Shown here: positions 1 through 5,437 of the stretch, one piece after another
How the letters are laid out: the number at the start of each line of letters is the position of its first letter
Numbering within the stretch: the stretch's first letter is position 1
Origin: Alphaproteobacteria bacterium
GTDB taxonomy: Bacteria > Pseudomonadota > Alphaproteobacteria > Sphingomonadales > Emcibacteraceae
Direction of reading: 5' to 3'
Assembly: GCA_002402225.1 (NCBI GenBank)
Contig: NVVM01000020.1
Coordinates: 571 to 6,238 of the forward strand
DNA length: 5,668 nucleotides
The notes under the pieces: model-generated
Databases searched by the model: none
Told to the model about the DNA's origin: nothing
The model's input: only the letters and a program-made list of their open reading frames with translations
Program-made: the position numbers and the translations under genes

Positions 1-2
1 CC

Positions 3-92
3 TTCGGCGGCGTCAAAGGCTCCGGCATCGGCGTCGAATTCGGCGTCGACGGCCTAAAAGAATATACTACTATTCAGGCGATTTTTACCTGA
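3..92 (+). CDS. Aldehyde dehydrogenase, C-terminal end (partial)
   Basis: This is the 3' end of a gene whose body lies left of the window; 29 codons and a TGA stop are visible. The peptide begins FGGVKGSGIGVEFG and continues GLKEYTTIQ. This is the characteristic C-terminal signature of NAD(P)-dependent aldehyde dehydrogenases: the 'PFGG-K-SG-G-E-G' segment followed by 'L-EYT--'. The family oxidises aldehydes to carboxylates in the cytoplasm; the catalytic Cys and Glu would lie upstream and are not seen. The fragment is GC-rich (39 of the first 60 bases), unlike the neighbouring restriction genes. It converges with the endonuclease gene, with only 23 bp between the two stops and no obvious hairpin terminator there. 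The substrate and exact subfamily cannot be told from this fragment. Confidence 0.86.
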   Translation, partial: FGGVKGSGIGVEFGVDGLKEYTTIQAIFT

Positions 93-115
93 TTTTGGGT
101 TTATTGAAGAGAAAA

Positions 116-1312
116 TTAATTATTAATCAAATCATATATTTTACTTGGTGGGAATAACATTTCTAATGCATTTGAATCGATTTTAAATAACGGTCCTTTT
201 TCAGCTACACGACCTTTTGTGTTTCTTTTGATAAGATGGTCCATGGTAATCTTACCTTGCTCTAAAAGAAGATCGAACTGAGAAGGGATTGGCTTACGTG
301 TGTGTAATATCTTGGTAAATTGGAAATGCTCAATTCCAGAAATTTGAAGGCTGGTTGCCGCAACCCAGAACGTTTCATTATGCTTATCTATTAGTGCCTG
401 ACGGAGGTCTTCCATAAGCCAAACGGCAAAATCGCCAATATCCTTATTATCAGAATTTTCTATTAGTTTTTCCATCTCGGAATCAAATAAAAATTGAAGG
501 CCTTGAGAGTTTCTAACAACGGAACTTACTGTACAATAGAGTTTAAAGTTGCCGTCACGGTTATATCCAAAATGATCAAGAATTTCTCTACTAGATTTAA
601 GTTTACTAAGTTTCCAGTTTGGTACTTTAGCAAATAAATTTTTTCTATTTTCTCTGCCGCCATTTTTTTTTGATCTGAATGATTTCAACTCAATTCCCTT
701 ATAATCTGGTTCTTTTCGAGAATTGATTTCGATGCCTAGGGCGGTTTCTAAAGCTCGGCCAATTGCAGTGTCACCAATAATGGTTGAAGGTATTGGGCCA
801 TTATTTGCAATGGTGCGGATTTTATATAGAAGTTCGTTGGAGACATCAGATGCTAAAGAATTAATTTCCTGAACCAAATCCAATAACGGACTTGGAAGAC
901 TATTCTCAAGAATATATTCAATGGCTATAGTGGTGAGGTTTATGCAATATAGTGTATTGTTGTTATATGTAATGGCTATAATATCATTAGGTTTCGAATA
1001 ATTTGGCAACCCTTTAAACCAAATTCTTGGGTCACCCTTTTTGGTTTTTGGACGGTAAAGAGAAACTTTTGAGGGAATGATTATTTTAGTTCCAACCAGA
1101 AAAGAAGAAAATGTTTCCTTATAATCTGGGCCTTGTGGTTGATTGTAATAGTCATGTATTTTACTCTCTTTTAAAAAGCGCCTGACAGGCCCTGTTGCAT
1201 CCAAAATGGACTTTTTAAGGCCTGTTTCTGTTGGCTCAATAAGAGTAATGGGTACAGAGTAGCTCGTTAATATACCTAAACGTTTTTCTTCGATAGTAGA
1301 TAGCCTACGCAC
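116..1312 (-). CDS. Type II restriction endonuclease, MvaI/BcnI family, with extra N-terminal domain
   Basis: A 398-residue predicted restriction endonuclease that would cleave DNA lacking the partner methylation. The C-terminal part (about residue 150 on) matches the MvaI/BcnI/MutH-like fold. GDTAIGRALETALG (180-193) is followed by PDYKGIELKS (202-211). Aligned from memory to MvaI (E36, D50, E55, K57), the active-site set becomes E189, D203, E208 and K210 with identical spacing (14, 5 and 2 residues). The tail GPLFKIDSNALEMLF (373-387) resembles the family's conserved C-terminal strand and helix. MvaI and BcnI are about 240 residues, so the first ~145 residues are an additional domain; it contains LYRPKTKKGDPRIWFKGL (85-102), a motif I associate with longer family members. 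The start is GTG, with AAAGG (1321-1325) 8 nt upstream; the preceding in-frame codon is the methyltransferase stop, so no extension is possible and no internal ATG occurs before residue 280. MvaI/BcnI relatives cut CCWGG or CCSGG; the specificity here is inference. The gene is AT-rich, suggesting transfer. Confidence 0.93.
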   Translation of the reverse strand: MRRLSTIEEKRLGILTSYSVPITLIEPTETGLKKSILDATGPVRRFLKESKIHDYYNQPQGPDYKETFSSFLVGTKIIIPSKVSLYRPKTKKGDPRIWFKGLPNYSKPNDIIAITYNNNTLYCINLTTIAIEYILENSLPSPLLDLVQEINSLASDVSNELLYKIRTIANNGPIPSTIIGDTAIGRALETALGIEINSRKEPDYKGIELKSFRSKKNGGRENRKNLFAKVPNWKLSKLKSSREILDHFGYNRDGNFKLYCTVSSVVRNSQGLQFLFDSEMEKLIENSDNKDIGDFAVWLMEDLRQALIDKHNETFWVAATSLQISGIEHFQFTKILHTRKPIPSQFDLLLEQGKITMDHLIKRNTKGRVAEKGPLFKIDSNALEMLFPPSKIYDLINN

Positions 1313-2794
1313 CTAAACTACCTTTTTATCATAATTTTCAGAGGATACCTTAGCATATCTCAGTAATGTGTCATGGATAATTTTTCCTACGGCATTGGCC
1401 AGTATTGGGGGAACCGCATTACCAACTTGAGTGTATTGAGGGACTTCAAATCTTCTTCTTAAGCTTCCGGTTGTTTCCTTTGCTCGGAAAATAAAGGAAT
1501 CTGGGAATGATTGAAATCTGGCCATTTCTCTAACAGTTAATGTCCTTGGGACAAGTGGATGAACAAAATCATCAGGCAAGCTAACAACTGTTGGTGATGG
1601 GGCATTTAGCGCCAATGGTCTTTGGCTATGTTTTTTGGTGTTAAGGTCAACAACCAATTGTGCAAGCTCTTCGATGTTTTTTGCTAGTAATGTACCGTCA
1701 GGTGATTTGGCGGGGAATTTTGCCTCACACAGTAGTCCTTTCACTTCCAGAAGCTTTCCTTGATTTGGCAGGTCACTTTTTGCAGGGACGTTCAATGTTC
1801 TAGATGAAATATTGTTATCTCTTAGATACTGATATAGTCGAAATCTTGTTTTTATATGAGCAGCATGGTTTCTAAGATTGTGGTTGCTTATTTCCGGTTT
1901 TCTATTTGTCTTCTTTATGGCAGGTGACATCCAAGAAATATCATCTCTTAGTTTTTTTGCATATTTTCCTCTTTTTTTTCTATAAAGAGAGTCTGAGCTA
2001 GAGTTTAAATAGCCTTCTTCAGATAAATCCCAGATAGCATCTTCAACTGTTAATATATTTTCCCCAAAATATGTCCCTTTGGGTGCAAGATCTGGCCTTT
2101 CTTTAAAAAACATATGCTCCTGTTGATCATAATCCGATTTCCAAGTTTCTTCAGTAACTGATATATTAAGGAGCTGACCAATATCTTTTCTAATACCAAT
2201 TAACATGACTCTTGGGCGGTGTTGAGGGACCCCAAAATGCATTGCATTTAGAAAAATGGGCTGAACAAGATAACCAATACCAGTTTCACTTAAAGCAATT
2301 CGAAGCTGTTCAAAAGGAGCGTCTTTGCTATGTTTTACAAAATTATGTCTCATCCCAGAAACATTTTCGATGAGCACAGTTTTTGGATTAACCTTTTCAA
2401 TCAATTCTAGGAATTGCCAGGGGAGCTGATTCCTAACATCTTTGGGGTTTCTTCTTCCGGCCATTGAAAAGCCCTGACATGGTGGCCCTCCGGCTATTAG
2501 GTCGACATCTAAGTTTTTTAGTTTATTAATGACTTTTTCGCTATTTAAAACAGCACTAAGTTCTTTGACAATTAATTTTTTATCAGCTTGTTCCTCTACG
2601 GAGGTTTCTTTTGATGAAAATTTTTTCCATTCCTCAATATCTGTAATGCGTTCAATAAAATTATGGAAAAAAGTTTCAGCCGCCATGTCAGATTTTTCTA
2701 TGGCAAGGCCTAGTTTAAAGCCAGCCTTTTCAAGACCCAATGATAAGCCGCCACAGCCTGAAAATACGTCAATATAATGAAATTTATGAGTCAT
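1313..2794 (-). CDS. DNA (cytosine-5-)-methyltransferase of a type II RM system
   Basis: A 493-residue C5-cytosine methyltransferase that transfers a methyl group from S-adenosylmethionine to a cytosine in the recognition site, protecting host DNA from the adjacent endonuclease. All main motifs are present in order. Motif I is DVFSGCGGLSLGL (9-21, SAM binding). Motif IV is GGPPCQGFSMAGRRNP (102-117), with nucleophile C106. Motif VI is ENV (143-145), motif VIII is QHRPRVMLIG (191-200), motif IX lies around RPLALNAPSPTV (392-403), and motif X is QYTQVGNAVPP (453-463). The stretch between VIII and IX (about 205-390) is a long target-recognition region. An insertion of roughly 30 residues relative to small enzymes such as M.HhaI lies between motifs I and IV. 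Motif I begins at residue 9, so there is no N-terminal HTH extension of the kind M.SsoII uses for autoregulation. ATG start with only a weak purine-rich upstream element. First gene of the operon. Confidence 0.97.
   Translation of the reverse strand: MTHKFHYIDVFSGCGGLSLGLEKAGFKLGLAIEKSDMAAETFFHNFIERITDIEEWKKFSSKETSVEEQADKKLIVKELSAVLNSEKVINKLKNLDVDLIAGGPPCQGFSMAGRRNPKDVRNQLPWQFLELIEKVNPKTVLIENVSGMRHNFVKHSKDAPFEQLRIALSETGIGYLVQPIFLNAMHFGVPQHRPRVMLIGIRKDIGQLLNISVTEETWKSDYDQQEHMFFKERPDLAPKGTYFGENILTVEDAIWDLSEEGYLNSSSDSLYRKKRGKYAKKLRDDISWMSPAIKKTNRKPEISNHNLRNHAAHIKTRFRLYQYLRDNNISSRTLNVPAKSDLPNQGKLLEVKGLLCEAKFPAKSPDGTLLAKNIEELAQLVVDLNTKKHSQRPLALNAPSPTVVSLPDDFVHPLVPRTLTVREMARFQSFPDSFIFRAKETTGSLRRRFEVPQYTQVGNAVPPILANAVGKIIHDTLLRYAKVSSENYDKKVV
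1321..1325 (-). promoter_or_regulatory. Ribosome binding site of the endonuclease gene
   Basis: Read on the minus strand, AAAGG stands 8 nt before the GTG start at 1312. It lies inside the last codons of the methyltransferase. It supports independent or coupled initiation at GTG and argues against the endonuclease being made only by stop-codon readthrough. Confidence 0.6.
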
Positions 2795-3015
2795 TTTTTC
2801 TGTTTCTTTGTTATGTTGTAATAAGCTTAACAGATTACGTAAGTTGAGGAAATAAAATCCTGAGGAGTGACCCAGAGTTTTATAAAATACTTGAAATTAT
2901 GAATCAACAGAGCGGATTAAATTGATTTCAATGCGGCAACGCATAGATTAACAAGCGTAAAATTTTTCCACTCAATATACCAGCATTCAAGTCATTTTCG
3001 GATAGAAACTTTAAA
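2795..3015. other. Intergenic region between lysR 3' end and RM operon
   Basis: This 221-bp AT-rich stretch holds the RM promoter and leader. Two short perfect palindromes lie in the leader: TAAGCTTA (2822-2829) and TTACGTAA (2835-2842). A TGAGGA direct repeat is at 2845-2850 and 2861-2866. A 5-bp stem with a GCAA loop lies at 2931-2944 (plus-strand reading). No convincing T-tailed terminator follows lysR and no plausible small gene is seen. Any of the palindromes could bind a regulator, but nothing proves it. Confidence 0.5.
2879..2907 (-). promoter_or_regulatory. Predicted sigma70-type promoter of the RM operon
   Basis: On the minus strand, TTGATT (2907-2902) and TATAAA (2884-2879) are separated by exactly 17 bp. 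Transcription would start near 2872, giving a leader of about 78 nt before the methyltransferase ATG at 2794. It is the best match in the gap and serves both RM genes, since no other promoter is evident between them. Inference from consensus only. Confidence 0.6.
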
Positions 3016-3915
3016 TTAATTTCCCTGTTCAAACAGTTTGACCTCTTGTCTTAGCCAGTTGGTGAAGGCGCGGACTTTTGTTTTGTCGGTGGCGGTGTTG
3101 GTGTTGATGACGTAATAGCCCATGCCGGTCGGCAGGCTGATGTCAAAGGGGCGAACCAGATCGCCTTTCTTTAAAGCCTCCAGCACCAAAGGCGTTCGGC
3201 CAAGGGCGATGCCATGACCAAGGGTTGCCGCCTGAAGGGTGATCTGATAATGGGAAAATCCCGGGCCACGGTTATAATCCACGCCCTTGATGCCCGCATC
3301 ATCAAGCCATTCCTTCCAGCCAATCACTTTATTGTCATGCAGCAAAATATGACGGCCCAGATCATCCAGAGTTTTTAGGGGCTGGCCGCCTTTGAGCAGG
3401 CCCGGACTACAGACGGGAAAGATTTCTTCCGGCAGAAATTTCTGACTTTCCACATGGGGCCATTTGCCATCGCCGTAGCGCAGGTCAATATCCACATCAC
3501 CGGCCTTTAAAAGATCAAAATCTTTATTGGTAACCATGATTCTTATATCAATATTGGGGTATTCGGTATAAAATCTATCAAGGCGCGGCATGAGCCAGCC
3601 CGTGGCAAAGCTGCTGAGCATGGACACTTTTAAAATTTGAATTTCACTGTTGAATATTAAATTTGTGGCATCGGCAATAAGATCAAAGGCATTGGTCATG
3701 GGCTGAAGCATGGCCTGCCCCTCCTTGGTCAAAAGCAGACCTTTGTTGTGGCGGCGAAAAAGCATCACGCCCAACTGGGCCTCCAATCCCTTGATCTGAT
3801 GGCTGACCGCCGCCTGGGTGACGTTTAATTCCTCTGAGGCGCGCGTAAAGCTTAAATGCCGCGCCACGGCTTCAAAGGCCCGGATGGAATTTAAATTTGG
3901 TAAATTGCGGCCCAT
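3016..3915 (-). CDS. LysR-family transcriptional regulator, GcvA-type
   Basis: A 299-residue LysR-type regulator. The N-terminal winged HTH covers about residues 5-65, with LPNLNSIRAFEAVARHLSFT (5-24), the recognition-helix region NVTQAAVSHQIKGLEAQLG (31-49) and LFRRHNKGLLLT (52-63). The remainder is the periplasmic-binding-protein-like effector domain (about 93-295), including VDIDLRYGDGKWPH (141-154), a segment typical of the GcvA subgroup. Length and opening sequence match that subgroup. The frame stays open upstream to 3996, but I place the start at ATG 3915. It has AGGA (3926-3923) 7 nt upstream, the protein then begins in the usual family manner, and a good promoter sits inside the would-be extension. 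The gene diverges from the thiolase-hyuA operon, so it most likely regulates that operon (and possibly itself) in response to an unknown ligand. It is unlikely to be the glycine-cleavage regulator itself. Confidence 0.95.
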   Translation of the reverse strand: MGRNLPNLNSIRAFEAVARHLSFTRASEELNVTQAAVSHQIKGLEAQLGVMLFRRHNKGLLLTKEGQAMLQPMTNAFDLIADATNLIFNSEIQILKVSMLSSFATGWLMPRLDRFYTEYPNIDIRIMVTNKDFDLLKAGDVDIDLRYGDGKWPHVESQKFLPEEIFPVCSPGLLKGGQPLKTLDDLGRHILLHDNKVIGWKEWLDDAGIKGVDYNRGPGFSHYQITLQAATLGHGIALGRTPLVLEALKKGDLVRPFDISLPTGMGYYVINTNTATDKTKVRAFTNWLRQEVKLFEQGN

Positions 3916-3919
3916 GATG

Positions 3920-3926
3920 CTTTCCT
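3920..3926 (-). promoter_or_regulatory. Ribosome binding site deciding the lysR start
   Basis: Minus-strand AGGAAAG, with the AGGA core (3926-3923) 7 nt from ATG 3915. It favours this internal start over the longer open frame that begins at 3996. Confidence 0.7.
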
Positions 3927-3960
3927 GTCTTTCATACTTACCTTCGGCGCGGTGAGTCTT

Positions 3961-3989
3961 ATTATTCACTTTAGAAATACTTATATCAA
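3961..3989 (-). promoter_or_regulatory. Predicted lysR promoter
   Basis: On the minus strand, TTGATA (3989-3984) and AATAAT (3966-3961) are separated by 17 bp, each matching the sigma70 consensus at 5 of 6 positions. Transcription would start near 3954, giving a leader of about 39 nt to ATG 3915. Because it lies within the upstream open frame, it supports the shorter protein. Confidence 0.6.
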
Positions 3990-4107
3990 CTAACATAAAT
4001 TTATGAAGATTTCACGATTTTTTTACAAAAATATACTATAATTTAACCTTAACCATATATTTTATATATATTTTTCTGGCTATTAGTTTTTCTAAGGCAA
4101 TTCATAA

Positions 4108-4125
4108 GAAACTATCAATTGTTTC
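4108..4125. promoter_or_regulatory. Candidate LysR operator palindrome
   Basis: An imperfect 18-bp inverted repeat, GAAACTATCAATTGTTTC, with 5-bp perfect arms (GAAAC/GTTTC) and a partly symmetric core (14 of 18 positions symmetric). A second, wider dyad CAATT (4098-4102) / AATTG (4117-4121) overlaps it. Position in the divergent gap, about 92 bp before the thiolase ATG, suits a LysR-type site. It is inference only, since AT-rich DNA yields chance dyads. Confidence 0.3.
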
Positions 4126-4148
4126 AAGGGCGTATTTTCCCCTATTCT
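4119..4148 (+). promoter_or_regulatory. Weak candidate promoter of the thiolase operon
   Basis: TTGTTT (4119-4124) and TATTCT (4143-4148) are separated by 18 bp, with a predicted start near 4155 and a leader of about 60 nt. Both boxes are poor matches, as expected for an activator-dependent promoter, and the -35 box overlaps the palindrome at 4108-4125. A perfect TATAAT at 4197-4202 is an alternative but would leave almost no leader. Confidence 0.25.
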
Positions 4149-4216
4149 TTGGGTCGGGTATTCATTAAATGATTAAAAAAATCAGGGCAAACCCATTATA
4201 ATATACAGGAGTTCCC

Positions 4217-5425
4217 ATGTCTTACCTTGCAGAGATCCCTTATGGTGCTTATTGGTCAACGCCCTTTTGCCGGTGGCAGGGCAGCCTTGCCAACCTTCAC
4301 AGCATTAAATTCGCCGCCCATGTGGCCCGCGCAGAGATTGCTCGGCGCAATATAGATGGCGGCCTTATTGATTATGGCGTGCTGGGCACATCGGTGCCGC
4401 AGCAGCATGTTTTTTATGGGCTGCCGTGGCTTACGGGCATGGCAGGGCTTGATCATGTGAGCGGCCCAACCATTGGTCAGGCCTGTGCCACGGGGGTGCG
4501 CTGTATCTTGAACGGGGCGCAGGAAATTGAAACGGGTCAGGCCACGGCGTCCTTGATTGTCACGGCGGATCGTGTTTCGAACGGCCCGCAGGTTTATTAC
4601 CCTAATCCAAAGGGGCCGGGCGGGACGGGAAAAACAGAAAACTGGACCATGGATAATTTCGGGTTTGATCCGATGGGCGGGCATTCCATGCTCGCCACAG
4701 CGGAAAATGTCGCCCGTGATTATGACATCACGCGGGAGCGTCAGCATGACCTTGTTCTGCGGCGTCAGGAACAATATGCGGACGCTTTGGCCGATGATAA
4801 CGCCTTTCAGAAACGTTATATGACCTTGCCGTTTGATGTGCCGACCCCAAATTTCAAGAAAATTGCAAACCAGTTGAACGGTGATGAGGGGCTTGTGACC
4901 TCAACCGCAGAAGGCCTGGCCAAGCTGCGGCCTGTGGTGGCTGGCGGGACGATTACTTTTGGCGGTCAGACCCATCCGGCGGACGGCAATGCGGCCATGA
5001 TAGTGGCCAGTCCGGAAAAGGCGAAAGAGCTTAGTCAGGACAGCAATATTCAGGTGAAGATTCTGGGCATTGGTCAGGCGCGGGTGGAATTGGCCTATAT
5101 GCCAAAAGCCACGGTTCCGGCGGCAAATGCCGCCTTGACGCAGGCGGGGATTGCCATTGATCAGATTGACGCCATCAAAACCCATAATCCTTTTGCCGTT
5201 AATGATCTGTTTTTTGCAGATCAATTCGGCATTGATGTGCGCGCCATGAATAATTTTGGCTGTTCTTTGATCTGGGGTCATCCCCAAGGGCCTATGGGGA
5301 TGCGCGGTGTGATTGAATTGATTGAGGAGCTGGCCCTGAAGGGCGGCGGTTATGGCTTGTTTAGCGGTTGTGCGGCGGGGGATACCGCCATGGCGATCGT
5401 GATACAGGTCACAGATAGAAAATAA
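4217..5425 (+). CDS. Thiolase-family protein (acetyl-CoA acetyltransferase-like)
   Basis: A 402-residue cytoplasmic thiolase-superfamily enzyme, expected to cleave or form a 3-ketoacyl-CoA through an acyl-enzyme. Active-site positions are recognisable. GQACATGVR (87-95) carries the nucleophile C90. THNPFAVND (322-330) replaces the usual NEAFA loop and contributes N324. WGHPQGPMG (353-361) carries H355. SGCAAGDTAMA (383-393) carries C385 in place of the usual CIGGG segment. The set is intact, but the surrounding motifs differ from classical biosynthetic and degradative thiolases, so this is a divergent subfamily of unknown substrate. Length is about normal. ATG start with CAGGAG (4206-4211) 5 nt upstream. 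The next gene, a HyuA-type protein, starts 12 bp after the stop, so they form an operon. This pairing suggests thiolysis of a ketoacid-CoA made from a carboxylated ketone, which is inference. No signal peptide or membrane segment is seen. Confidence 0.94.
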   Translation: MSYLAEIPYGAYWSTPFCRWQGSLANLHSIKFAAHVARAEIARRNIDGGLIDYGVLGTSVPQQHVFYGLPWLTGMAGLDHVSGPTIGQACATGVRCILNGAQEIETGQATASLIVTADRVSNGPQVYYPNPKGPGGTGKTENWTMDNFGFDPMGGHSMLATAENVARDYDITRERQHDLVLRRQEQYADALADDNAFQKRYMTLPFDVPTPNFKKIANQLNGDEGLVTSTAEGLAKLRPVVAGGTITFGGQTHPADGNAAMIVASPEKAKELSQDSNIQVKILGIGQARVELAYMPKATVPAANAALTQAGIAIDQIDAIKTHNPFAVNDLFFADQFGIDVRAMNNFGCSLIWGHPQGPMGMRGVIELIEELALKGGGYGLFSGCAAGDTAMAIVIQVTDRK

Positions 5426-5437
5426 GAGGAACATTAA

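Larger units (their letters stand above)
3916..4216. other. Divergent lysR/thiolase intergenic region
   Basis: A 301-bp, strongly AT-rich gap between divergently transcribed genes. It holds the lysR promoter candidate, a very A/T-rich core (about 4010-4075) with a tandem TTAACC pair (4043-4054), the candidate operator at 4108-4125, a weak plus-strand promoter candidate (4119-4148) and the thiolase ribosome binding site CAGGAG (4206-4211). No small gene or RNA gene is recognisable. This is the expected arrangement for a LysR-type regulator and its target operon. Confidence 0.6.

Noticed and set aside
2529..2777. 82-codon plus-strand open frame opposite the methyltransferase N-terminus
   Set aside because: Overlaps conserved motif I coding sequence on the other strand and shows no recognisable domain.
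2931..2944. Hairpin ATGCG-GCAA-CGCAT considered as the lysR terminator
   Set aside because: The stem is only 5 bp and no T-run follows on either strand, so an intrinsic terminator is not supported.
4037..4042. Second perfect TATAAT on the plus strand in the divergent gap
   Set aside because: The only -35-like word (TTCACG, 4011-4016) is 20 bp away. It lies in a run of A/T where such words are expected by chance.
4127..4143. AGGG/CCCT mini-hairpin in the thiolase leader considered as an attenuator
   Set aside because: A four-base stem with a nine-base loop is too weak, and there is no terminator-like partner.
4197..4202. Perfect TATAAT just upstream of the thiolase gene
   Set aside because: Transcription would begin near 4209, inside the CAGGAG ribosome site, leaving about 8 nt of leader, and there is no good -35 box. 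Kept only as an alternative.
4256..4774. Long minus-strand open frame inside the thiolase gene
   Set aside because: Antisense shadow of a clear thiolase. Its translation shows no recognisable domain and it has no suitable context.
4557..4823. 88-codon plus-strand open frame within the thiolase in another frame
   Set aside because: Lies wholly within the thiolase coding region, with an Arg-rich, domain-less translation.
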